From positions 8,150 to 72,149 of the forward strand of contig JBBDMX010000088.1 of NCBI GenBank assembly GCA_040878035.1: 64,000 nt of DNA. The letters are read 5' to 3'. The translations under genes and the position numbers were made by a program. This DNA is from JBBDMX01 sp040878035. GTDB lineage: Bacteria; Planctomycetota; Phycisphaerae; Phycisphaerales; Phycisphaeraceae. Shown piece by piece: positions 1 to 7,459 of the stretch; position 1 is the first letter of the stretch; each line of letters begins with the position of its first letter. Below the pieces are notes generated by a model that was given only the letters and a program-made list of their open reading frames with translations, made no database searches and was not told the DNA's origin.

Positions 1-2
1 AA

Positions 3-110
3 GGGACCGCTGATGATTCGGCGCTCTGGCGGTACTGCGATGGGGTGATTTCGGAGAGGGGATGGGCTTTGACTTTCGCCGCCGTACACGCCACATTGAC
101 GCCATCATGA
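3..110 (+). CDS. 3' end of an upstream gene (partial, unidentified)
   Basis: From the window edge only this forward frame is open. It runs for 35 codons to a TGA at 108-110, while the other two forward frames stop within the first 50 bases. The TGA overlaps the ATG at 107 of the next gene (ATGA), the usual sign of translational coupling. The visible tail (GTADDSALWRYCDGV...) matches no family I recognise. It could be chance, since a 36-codon open frame in GC-rich DNA is not rare. Confidence 0.4.
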   Translation, partial: GTADDSALWRYCDGVISERGWALTFAAVHATLTPS

Positions 111-1009
111 ACTCCACGAATCACGACATCACTGTTCTGGCCGATTATGCCACGGTCTGCGGCGAGAATCCGCTCTGGCATCCGCTCGAGAAGCGCATGT
201 ACTGGACCGATATCCCCACGGGGCGGATCTTTTGCTATGACCCGGTCAGCGGCGAGCACGAGCTGTACTGGCAGGAGCAGGGCCGGCAGGTGGGCGGGTT
301 TACGGTGCAAACCGACGGCACGCTGCTGCTCTTCATGGACCGCTGCACCATCGCCGTGATGCGCGACGGCAAGATCGAAAAGACCGTCATCGAGCACCTG
401 CCCGACGAGATTCACACGCGCTTCAATGATGTGATCGCCGATCCGGAAGGCCGCGTGTTCTGCGGCACCATGGCGGTCTCGGCCAAGGGCGATCGCCCGG
501 GCCGGCTGGGCCGGCTCTACCGCCTGGACCGCGATGGGTCGATCCACAAACTGCTCGACGGCATCGGCTGCTCCAACGGCATGGGCTTCACCCCCGACGG
601 CAGGCACCTCTACTACACCGATTCACCCAAGCGCGAAATCTATCTCTTCGACTACGACCGCGCCAGCGGCGCCTTGAGCAACCAGCGCGTGTTCGTCAAC
701 AGCCTGGGCGAGGCCGGCGTGCCTGACGGCATGACCGTGGACAGCGCCGGCGACGTGTGGTCGGCACGCTGGGACGGCCACTGCTGCACACGCTACTCCC
801 CCGACGGCAAGGAACAGGAACGCCTGCACTTCCCCGACTCGAAGAAGATCAGCAGCGTGGCCTTCGGCGGCGCGGACCTCCTGGACATGTACTTCACCAC
901 CGCCGGCGGCGACAAGAAAGGCGACAACGGCACCGCTGCCGGGGCGCTGCTGCGCATGCGGGCGACGGTGCCCGGCGTCGCCGAGTTCTTCTCGCGCATT
1001 ACGCTGTGA
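107..1009 (+). CDS. SMP-30/gluconolactonase family hydrolase
   Basis: A 300-residue six-bladed beta-propeller protein of the SMP-30/gluconolactonase/LRE family, expected to hydrolyse sugar lactones in the cytoplasm with one divalent metal. The family's metal and substrate residues are visible: Glu20 in CGENPLW, Asn in RFNDVIADPEGR, Asn in CSNGMGFTPDGR and Asp in GVPDGMTVDSAG. I chose the ATG at 107 because it overlaps the stop of the upstream frame and sits just before the conserved region. An ATG at 62, with GGAG five bases upstream, would add 15 unconserved residues. The exact lactone substrate cannot be told from sequence. Confidence 0.88.
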   Translation: MNSTNHDITVLADYATVCGENPLWHPLEKRMYWTDIPTGRIFCYDPVSGEHELYWQEQGRQVGGFTVQTDGTLLLFMDRCTIAVMRDGKIEKTVIEHLPDEIHTRFNDVIADPEGRVFCGTMAVSAKGDRPGRLGRLYRLDRDGSIHKLLDGIGCSNGMGFTPDGRHLYYTDSPKREIYLFDYDRASGALSNQRVFVNSLGEAGVPDGMTVDSAGDVWSARWDGHCCTRYSPDGKEQERLHFPDSKKISSVAFGGADLLDMYFTTAGGDKKGDNGTAAGALLRMRATVPGVAEFFSRITL

Positions 1010-1022
1010 GGTAATCGCAATC

Positions 1023-1051
1023 CGGACGCGGCAAAGCCGCGACGCTTCGTA
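1023..1051. repeat. Dispersed 28-bp palindromic repeat (CGGACGCGGCAAGCCGCG family)
   Basis: Copy of a short palindrome-containing word that recurs at 21531-21558 and, inverted, at 29698-29723 and 54053-54076. Each lies between genes. It may act as a transcript-end hairpin here, between two convergent genes. Confidence 0.7.
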
Positions 1052-1066
1052 GGGCCAGCGAGGGTG

Positions 1067-1477
1067 TTATTTCGCCCGGCGGATCACCAGCCGCCAGTCC
1101 ACCGCGGTGGTATCCGTCGCCTGGCCGGTGACGAATTCCTGCGCCTGGGGCTCCAATTGGATCACGCGCCAGGACATCTGCGGCTCCACCGGCCGGCGCG
1201 CCTCGTCGAAGAACTGGAACTTGTACCGCACGGAGACGTAGTCCTCGTCATCCAGCGAGCGCAGCGGCACCACGACGGTCATGGGCCGGTCCTCGCCACG
1301 GGTCACCACCGCTTCGCCGTAGCGAATGTCATCGCGCAGGTCTTCGATGACCGTCACCAGCGGGTAGTCCCACCAGGTCGTGGCGTCCGGCCTGCCCGCC
1401 GGGGGGGCAGATTCGCAAGCGGTCAGGCAACTCGCCAACGCGCCGGCGAATACGAAACAGAGCGTCAGTCGGATCAT
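1067..1477 (-). CDS. YcfL-like (DUF1425) lipoprotein
   Basis: A 136-residue predicted lipoprotein. The signal peptide MIRLTLCFVFAGALASCLTAC ends in a lipobox (LTAC). The C-terminal part (VPLRSLDDEDYVSVRYKFQF, then RPVEPQMSW) has the beta-sandwich pattern of DUF1425/YcfL. It lies just downstream of an LpoB-like lipoprotein on the same strand. In Escherichia coli ycfL and lpoB are also neighbours, which supports both assignments. YcfL has no firmly established function. Family membership is judged from pattern and context only. Confidence 0.75.
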   Translation of the reverse strand: MIRLTLCFVFAGALASCLTACESAPPAGRPDATTWWDYPLVTVIEDLRDDIRYGEAVVTRGEDRPMTVVVPLRSLDDEDYVSVRYKFQFFDEARRPVEPQMSWRVIQLEPQAQEFVTGQATDTTAVDWRLVIRRAK

Positions 1478-1542
1478 GGAAATCTCTGTAAGAGGCTAAG
1501 CCGCAATCCGCGTTTATCCGCGTTCATCGGCGGCTACTCTCT

Positions 1543-2157
1543 CTACTGCTTCAATTCATACTTGGGCATGGCCAGGACCTGGTTGGTGGCGAAGTTGGTG
1601 AGCGTGAACTCCATGTAGTACTGATTAGTGTCGCCTCGGCCCGATTCGCGATGGATGCGATAGAAGTCGCCGTTGAGCGCCCAGGCGGTGCGGGCGTCGT
1701 AGGGTTCGGGTCCGCCGGCGCCCTGGGTCGTGCCCACTTGCTCGCGTTGGGACAGGGCCTCCATGCGGGCACGGTTCTCCACGAAATTCACCCGCTGCCG
1801 CACGTGCGGGCTTTGCAGCAGGCCATGACGGATCCGGCTGCGAACCACTTCAAAATCATTGGACGACACGACGTAGGTCTTGTTGTTGATGTCGCCCATG
1901 ATGACCGTGGGCTTGTCGCCGTTGCGCAGCCACAGGTCGGGTATCTCGATGAGCTTCTGAGGCAGGTCGGCGGCGACCTGGTCGGCAAACTCGAGCATCG
2001 CCGCCGAATAAATCTGCGCCGAGGTCGGCTCGCCCGCTGACGTCTCGGTGGAGTCGACGCGCCCGCGATGCAGCGTGTCAGGCTCGTTGCAGCCGACGAG
2101 CAGGAAAGACGCGATCACCAGGACGATATAACTTGCCGCGATTGACAGCATTTTCAT
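1543..2157 (-). CDS. LpoB-like lipoprotein (penicillin-binding-protein activator family)
   Basis: A 204-residue predicted lipoprotein. The signal peptide starts MKMLSIAASYIVLVIASF and ends at lipobox LVGC. The body matches the LpoB fold pattern: VIMGDINNKTYVVSSNDFEV, then RIRHGLL..VNFVE, then ALNGDFYRI and YYMEFTLTN. LpoB of enterobacteria activates PBP1b, a peptidoglycan synthase, from the outer membrane; whether that holds here is unknown. I chose the ATG at 2157. An ATG at 2199 would overlap the stop of the upstream MFS gene but would put 14 polar residues before the signal peptide. It is probably cotranscribed with the YcfL-like gene 65 bases downstream. Confidence 0.75.
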   Translation of the reverse strand: MKMLSIAASYIVLVIASFLLVGCNEPDTLHRGRVDSTETSAGEPTSAQIYSAAMLEFADQVAADLPQKLIEIPDLWLRNGDKPTVIMGDINNKTYVVSSNDFEVVRSRIRHGLLQSPHVRQRVNFVENRARMEALSQREQVGTTQGAGGPEPYDARTAWALNGDFYRIHRESGRGDTNQYYMEFTLTNFATNQVLAMPKYELKQ

Positions 2158-2195
2158 GGGTGTGGTCCGGATAGGGGTTTCCACGCCGGCGTGTA

Positions 2196-3866
2196 TCAAT
2201 GCTCATCCTCAGGACTATATGCCGCCGGCGAGTCCTGAGTTTCGACGGTCTCCTCGGGGCGATCGCCAAAGCGGAATCGCTTGCGCCAGGGCACGCTCAT
2301 GAGGAAGGACCAGCGCGAGGCCTGGCCCATGATGCGGGTGGGCAGGGTGACGGCCTCGCGGACGTTGGAGTAGAACAGGCCGGTCATGAACTGGAGGGCG
2401 GCGCGGGTGCCCACGGCGGTCGGCTCGTGCAGGCCCATCGCCAGCAGCACGGCCACGGCGCGCAACACCGTGGAGACGGCAAAGAGCACGGCATGGTAGG
2501 ACAGGGTCATGCCGGCAAAGTGGACCACCTCAGTCATGAGGGGCTTAAGTGCGGCGGCGACGAAGATGGCCAGCAGTCCCGAGAGAATGCCGGCGACGGC
2601 GACCACCAGCGAGTTGACGGCGACATAGGCGGTGCCGCCGCGGCCGCCGCTGGGCATTTTTCGCGCCGAGGGCCGGTGCGGCGAGGACATGTCCAGGATC
2701 AGGTTGAAGTTGGCGACCTCGACGCCGGGCCAGGCAAAGGTGGTCAGGAGCACCGCGCCGTAGCCGAGCCAACTGGTCCAGCCCCAGTTCCAGCCGGTCA
2801 GGCCGATGACGATCTGCCACATGCCGCCGCCCCAGTTGATGTCCGCGGCGGCATCCTGGCCCAGGAACAACCAGCCCAGCGAGCCGGTGATCACCATCGT
2901 GCCGCAGATGAGCATCACCGGCTTCTTGCCCAGGCGATCCATCAGGCCGCCCCAGATCGGGTAGGCGATCAACTGCATCAGGAGGGGCATGGCGATGATG
3001 AGCAGGTTGGCCTGCTTGTTACTCATGCCCACGACGTCAAAGACGTAGAGCCAGACGTACTGGCCGATGAAGGCGACGGCCAGGGTGAGGGTGAAGTTGT
3101 AGGCCAGGAAGCGGCGGAAATTGCGGTCCGCCAGGGGCACGCGGAGCATGGCCAGCAAGTCCACGACCTGGCGCTTGGGCGGGGGATGATCGTCGCCGAC
3201 GCGGCGGAACAACTGGATGTCCAGGGTGCCAAAGAGGCCGGCGATGGCCAGCATGACGCTGGTGACTTTGAGGACGGTGCCGGCGCCGCCGGGCTGGTGT
3301 TCGGCGAAGTCCGCCAGGTCCAGCACGTAGCCGATGGCCAGGGTGGTGCACAGGCCGATGGACATGCCGATGCGGTTGCGGATGCCAAAGTACCGGCCGC
3401 GCACCTTGCGGGGGATGACATCGGCCATCCAGTTGAACCAGGCGGGTCCCGACGCCGACGCCGCAGTCCAGTTGACAAAGAGCAGGCCGGCCATGACCTG
3501 CCAGCGATAGCCGTCGATGCCCGGCACCCAGGGCACCGCCGCGATCAGGCCCCACATCAGCCGATGCAGGGTGGCGGCGATGAGAAAGAAGCGACGGCGA
3601 TGGCCATAGCGCTCCAGGTAATAGCTGGCGGGAAGCTGGAAGAGCGTGCCGACAAAGGGCAAGGCCGCCAGAACGCCAAACCCCCAGTCGGGCGTGCCCA
3701 GGGCCTTGGCGAAGCGCGTCATGGTGGCGCCGTTGATCGTCCACATCCAAAGCGAACCGAACACCCAGGCCTGGATGATGATGCGCAGGTCCCGCCGCAC
3801 GCGTTGACGACGTATCTCGCCGCCGGTCGTGCCGGCTTCAGTTGGTATCCCGCGACTCATGGGCAA
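2196..3866 (-). CDS. Major facilitator superfamily transporter
   Basis: A 556-residue inner-membrane protein with about 12 predicted transmembrane helices. MFS hallmarks include the loop 2-3 motif (ASYYLERYGHRRRFF) after helix 2 and a matching second-half loop (GGLMDRLGKKPVML) after helix 8. A hydrophilic segment with DHPPPKRQVVDLL joins the two halves. The ATG at 3860 (third residue) is an equally good start. Substrate is unknown, and no neighbouring metabolic gene suggests one. The downstream lipoprotein genes are on the same strand within 40 bases and may be cotranscribed. Confidence 0.88.
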   Translation of the reverse strand: MPMSRGIPTEAGTTGGEIRRQRVRRDLRIIIQAWVFGSLWMWTINGATMTRFAKALGTPDWGFGVLAALPFVGTLFQLPASYYLERYGHRRRFFLIAATLHRLMWGLIAAVPWVPGIDGYRWQVMAGLLFVNWTAASASGPAWFNWMADVIPRKVRGRYFGIRNRIGMSIGLCTTLAIGYVLDLADFAEHQPGGAGTVLKVTSVMLAIAGLFGTLDIQLFRRVGDDHPPPKRQVVDLLAMLRVPLADRNFRRFLAYNFTLTLAVAFIGQYVWLYVFDVVGMSNKQANLLIIAMPLLMQLIAYPIWGGLMDRLGKKPVMLICGTMVITGSLGWLFLGQDAAADINWGGGMWQIVIGLTGWNWGWTSWLGYGAVLLTTFAWPGVEVANFNLILDMSSPHRPSARKMPSGGRGGTAYVAVNSLVVAVAGILSGLLAIFVAAALKPLMTEVVHFAGMTLSYHAVLFAVSTVLRAVAVLLAMGLHEPTAVGTRAALQFMTGLFYSNVREAVTLPTRIMGQASRWSFLMSVPWRKRFRFGDRPEETVETQDSPAAYSPEDEH

Positions 3867-4059
3867 TGCATTCCGACAGTGGCGCTATATCCCGGCTCCG
3901 GGGCTCCGGGGGGCTATGGGATTCCCATGGTAGCGATGACGGACGACATGACAATACGCCGCCGACGCTGAGCATCAGTGCAGGGCGGTCTGCCCAGAAT
4001 TGCGGGGCGATGACTTGGCGCCCCCCAAACTCTTGGGCACGCCCGCGCAGGGGCTCGTG

Positions 4060-4422
4060 CTACCCCACACTGATCGACGCGATGACGATCACCAGCAGCA
4101 GCGCCGTGAACAACCCGCCCATGACCAGGCCGAAAATCGCCCGCCCCATGCCGTGCCGATCAGGATGCTTCCGCATGTCCATGATGGCGACGATCGACAG
4201 GAACAGGGCGATGGGCGCCGGCAGCAGGAGCACGGCAAACAACCCGGCATACCCCGCGGCAATCGCCCAACCCGAGCGCCCCACTGGCAGGAGCATGCGG
4301 ATGCCCGCGTCCTGGCCGAGGTTCGGCGCCGGTGGCCGCGGCGGCGGGGCCGTGCCGATGGGCCTGGGCGTCTGGAGTCCGGATGTTGCGTTGGGGGGTG
4401 GGACCATGGTGCTATTGTCCAA
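4060..4422 (-). CDS. DUF4190-like small membrane protein
   Basis: A 120-residue protein with a proline-rich N-terminus (residues 1-40) and two hydrophobic helices: GYAGLFAVLLLPAPIALFLS and a second ending LLLVIVIASISVG. Between them lies a short charged loop (MDMRKHPDRHGMGRAIFGLV), as is typical of DUF4190. The family has no known function. A copy of a dispersed repeat (GGACGCTT..CTCAGCGTCGGCG, near 4460-4485) lies just upstream. Confidence 0.7.
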   Translation of the reverse strand: MDNSTMVPPPNATSGLQTPRPIGTAPPPRPPAPNLGQDAGIRMLLPVGRSGWAIAAGYAGLFAVLLLPAPIALFLSIVAIMDMRKHPDRHGMGRAIFGLVMGGLFTALLLVIVIASISVG

Positions 4423-4458
4423 TGTCCCACGTCCAACGTCCAGTGTGAAAAGCCCGGT

Positions 4459-4490
4459 ACCGGACGCTTGGCGGACTCAGCGTCGGCGTG
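4459..4490. repeat. Dispersed repeat, GGACGCTTCGC...CTCAGCGTCGGCG family
   Basis: A short imperfect hairpin word that also occurs inside the aconitase gene (12058-12095), upstream of groES (30958-31046) and inside a membrane-protein gene (about 54501-54535). Confidence 0.65.
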
Positions 4491-4525
4491 TGGCACTCCC
4501 ACCCCCGGCCGCCTGTCTCCGTTCT

Positions 4526-4873
4526 TCACCCCTTCCCGCGCTGCCACTTCCAGTTGACGTCCGGGTCCTTGCTGAACGTCCCGGCCGCCTGGTGGATGCA
4601 GTCGAGGCAGATCACTGCCAGCAGGTTCGATCCTTCCGGGCGCGGCGAATTCCGGGGGGGCGCCCAGGCGTGCGTGTCGGCACGCAACTCACGCAGGCAC
4701 ATCGTGCAGGCAAATCGCTCGCCGTGCTCGCGTTCCTGCTCTAACGCCGTCTTGAGACAGTCCAGGCAGATGACCGAGCCGTGATGGCCCTCGATCATCG
4801 TCTTGACCTGGTCCCAATCGGTGCCGCAGAAATCGCAACTGATAATGACGCCGTCGGATTCGTGTCGCTGCAT
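4526..4873 (-). CDS. Small zinc-ribbon protein, function unknown
   Basis: A 115-residue soluble protein with four CxxC pairs (CDFC, CLDC, CTMC, CLDC), enough for two zinc sites. The first pair (ISCDFCGTDWDQVKTMIEGH) resembles the C4 zinc finger of ClpX-type proteins. The tail has DPDVNWKWQRGKG. I do not recognise a named family. The ATG at 4873 is preferred because it begins the conserved-looking segment; an ATG at 4915 would add 14 residues. It is followed after about 100 bases by the DUF4190-like gene on the same strand. Confidence 0.65.
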   Translation of the reverse strand: MQRHESDGVIISCDFCGTDWDQVKTMIEGHHGSVICLDCLKTALEQEREHGERFACTMCLRELRADTHAWAPPRNSPRPEGSNLLAVICLDCIHQAAGTFSKDPDVNWKWQRGKG

Positions 4874-4965
4874 AGGGGGGCACGTTAAGAGTGAAGGGTC
4901 GAAAGTGCAAAGCACAGGTCAGATCCGCGTCCACAGCCCCACTGAAGTGGGGCCGCTTCCACGCC

Positions 4966-6474
4966 TCACTTCACAAAGATCAGTTCCACGTCCATGTCGA
5001 ACTCCCCGTCGATCTCCTCCAGCCGCTTGCCGCTGGCCTTCCATTTGTACAAGCTGGCGAGGATCGGGCCGTCCCAGTTTTCGTAGCCCGTGCCCTTGAC
5101 GAAACGCGCGGCGATCACCTGGCCCTGCCGATCGAAGGTGAGCTTCACCGATGGGTTTTGCGGAATGATCGTGGACTGAGCGATCACGCTGATGCGCGGC
5201 ACGGCCGGCTTGATCTCGATGCCCTGGCCGGTAATCACACGGCCGGGCACCACCTTGATCGGACCGTCGGGCGTCAGGCTCACCGGTGGACTCTCGCGAT
5301 CGGAGCGCGGCGACGAGGTCGGCTTGGGCTGCGGATTGGACGAGCCGGCGGCGTGGGTGTCGGCTTGACGATCATCGCCCTGGCGCGCGGCGGGCTGGGG
5401 TGGCGAGGGCTGCGGCGACGGCGGCGCCTCCTGCTCTTGCACCGCCTGCGGCAAGGGCGGAGTCGGCCGCGGCGCGGCTAGCGCTAACTGCTCGCCTTGA
5501 GCCGGTGATTCAGGCTCCTGGGTCGATGGCGGGGTGCCGGCCTGGCGCGGCTCGGGGCGATCTTCGCGGGACTTCTCATCGCCGCGGGGCGCCTGCTTCT
5601 GCTCCTTGACCTCGGGCTGGGCCTTCTGGGCCGCTAGCGAATCCTGCACCGGGTCGGGCGCCATCGCCAGTTCGGCCTCGGGGATCGGGGGCGTGCCGGT
5701 CAGTGTGGCGGGTGGCGACACCGCGGGCCGGGCAAGCTGCGTTTCGGTGGTTTCTCTATCGGTGGCTTGCGGATCGCGCGGGCCCGGGAGCATATCCGGT
5801 AATCCCCGCGGCGGCAGCGGCGCGGCGCGGGCCTGCTGAGGTTGCTCGGCCTCGGGCATGGGGGGATGGTCGGGCGTGGGGGGAAGCGCAACTGGTCTGG
5901 TCGGCTGGGGCATGGCAACGGCAACGGCGGGCGACGGCCGCGAGTCTTGTGGATGGCCCTGCACCTGCCGCATCGCCTCGTCATGGGCCTTGCCCTGGTC
6001 GGGCGAGGCGTCGGCGCGGGCCGGCGCCTGCGGCGTCGGCTGCGCCTGCGCCTGCACCGCCGGTTGCTCGTTGTCCGCCTCCGGGGCGATCAGCTTCTGG
6101 AAGTCCTCATAGGGAATCCACGAGGCGGTGATGATCGGGTCGCCATCGTCCTTGCCGACGGGGATGGTCTGCTTCTGCGGCTCGGGCGGCGGCGGGGTCT
6201 GGGCGGGCAACGGCGTGGGCGGGGGGGGCAAAGCCGGCGCTTGCTTTTCCACGGGTTTGGGCACAGGCGGCGGTTGTTGTGCCGCATCGCGCATGGACAG
6301 CGCGGCTGCATAACCGGGCGACGGCGCCGTGGGCGACCCCGTCAGTGTGGCGGCCATGCCCAGCACCGCCATCAGCAGCATAAGGATAGGCGCCGCCAGC
6401 ACGTGCAGACACAGCGACGCGGCCAGGCCCACGATCAGGGGCAGAATGGGTTCACGCGGATTCACGGCGGTCAC
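4966..6474 (-). CDS. TonB-like protein with very long proline-rich region
   Basis: A 502-residue protein. Residues 10-45 form a hydrophobic N-terminal membrane segment (LPLIVGLAASLCLHVLAAPI). About 350 residues of Pro/Ala/Gln/Glu-rich spacer follow, and the C-terminal 90 residues carry SVKLTFDRQGQVIAARFVKG with KWKASGKRL, the pattern of a TonB/TolA C-terminal domain. Such proteins anchor in the inner membrane and span the periplasm to outer-membrane partners. No exbB, exbD or TonB-dependent receptor is seen nearby. The spacer is much longer than in classic TonB (about 240 residues in all). Confidence 0.72.
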   Translation of the reverse strand: MTAVNPREPILPLIVGLAASLCLHVLAAPILMLLMAVLGMAATLTGSPTAPSPGYAAALSMRDAAQQPPPVPKPVEKQAPALPPPPTPLPAQTPPPPEPQKQTIPVGKDDGDPIITASWIPYEDFQKLIAPEADNEQPAVQAQAQPTPQAPARADASPDQGKAHDEAMRQVQGHPQDSRPSPAVAVAMPQPTRPVALPPTPDHPPMPEAEQPQQARAAPLPPRGLPDMLPGPRDPQATDRETTETQLARPAVSPPATLTGTPPIPEAELAMAPDPVQDSLAAQKAQPEVKEQKQAPRGDEKSREDRPEPRQAGTPPSTQEPESPAQGEQLALAAPRPTPPLPQAVQEQEAPPSPQPSPPQPAARQGDDRQADTHAAGSSNPQPKPTSSPRSDRESPPVSLTPDGPIKVVPGRVITGQGIEIKPAVPRISVIAQSTIIPQNPSVKLTFDRQGQVIAARFVKGTGYENWDGPILASLYKWKASGKRLEEIDGEFDMDVELIFVK

Positions 6475-6537
6475 CCGGGATTGTATGCGGCAGCCCCGCT
6501 TAAGCGGGGCTGCCCACGCGTGTCTGATGCACCAATT

Positions 6538-7296
6538 TCACTTGGCGATCTTGCTGAAATTGTCGAAGCTGAGCTTGGCCGACTTCATCGGGTCGCCGTC
6601 GATCCAGCCGCCGTCCTGCTCGATGACGTAGTAGCGAACGCCCACCGAGGGCGCCGCGGCGACAATTTCCTTGAAGTTGAGCACACCGGTGCCGACCTCG
6701 GCAAAGCCGCGGTTGGGTCCCTTTTCCATGTCCTTGATGTGCAGCACGGGAACGCGTCCGGCCAGTTTGCGCATGTACGCCACCGGGTCCTCGTTGCCGT
6801 GTTGCACCCAGTACACATCCAGTTCCGAGCCCACGAGCTTGGGGTCGGTCTGGCCAAAGAGAATGTCCATGCCGCGCTGGCCCTGCTCGAGCATCTGGAA
6901 CTCGAAGCTGTGGTTGTGGTAGCCCAGCTCCATGCCGGCGTCGGCGGCCTGCTTGCCGGCGTTGTTCAAAATGGCGGCGGCCTCGCGATAGCCCTTGAGC
7001 GTGCGAAAGTTGTCGCCCAGGTATGGGCAGACGATCAAGTCGTAGCCCAGCACCTTGGCGTCGGCGATGGCGCCGGCCATGTTGTCGCGCAACTGGTCCA
7101 CCGGCACGTGGGCACTGGTGATCTTCAGGCCCAGCTTGTCGCAGATCTTGCGAGCTTCGGCGGGCGTCTTGCCGTATAGCCCCGCCAGCTCGACATTCTT
7201 ATAGCCGATGGCCGCCACGCGCGCAAGGCCTTCTTCCAGGCCGTTCTTCAGCACGTCGCGCACGGTGTAAAGCTGGAGGCCGATGGGAATAGTCAT
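6538..7296 (-). CDS. Sugar phosphate isomerase/epimerase (TIM barrel)
   Basis: A 252-residue member of the AP-endonuclease-2/xylose-isomerase-like TIM-barrel family. The metal-binding residues expected in these enzymes appear in GYHNHSFEF, VGSELDVYWVQHG, LHIKDM and YYVIEQDGGW. The family acts on sugars or inositols; the exact substrate is unknown. The ATG at 7296 is preceded by GGAG at a good distance (CGGAGCAAACGCC). No secretion signal is visible, so it should be cytoplasmic. It is divergent from dnaE, with about 160 bases between the two starts. Confidence 0.85.
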   Translation of the reverse strand: MTIPIGLQLYTVRDVLKNGLEEGLARVAAIGYKNVELAGLYGKTPAEARKICDKLGLKITSAHVPVDQLRDNMAGAIADAKVLGYDLIVCPYLGDNFRTLKGYREAAAILNNAGKQAADAGMELGYHNHSFEFQMLEQGQRGMDILFGQTDPKLVGSELDVYWVQHGNEDPVAYMRKLAGRVPVLHIKDMEKGPNRGFAEVGTGVLNFKEIVAAAPSVGVRYYVIEQDGGWIDGDPMKSAKLSFDNFSKIAK

Positions 7297-7459
7297 GGCG
7301 TTTGCTCCGTAGATTGCCGGGCCATTCTGGCCCGATCGCGGCTTGGCCGCACCTTGGGGAAAAGAGATTGTCGTGTTTTTTGCGCCGCCTGTAAAGCCGA
7401 GCGATTGTGATAGAATTACCTCACCCTCTTCAAGCCCCTTGTATGGAGCCACGCCAGGG

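Noticed and set aside
2199..3971. A 590-codon forward open frame opposite the MFS transporter
   Set aside because: It is the antisense shadow of a clear MFS gene; its product is a Gly/His/Asp/Gln-rich sequence without domain pattern.
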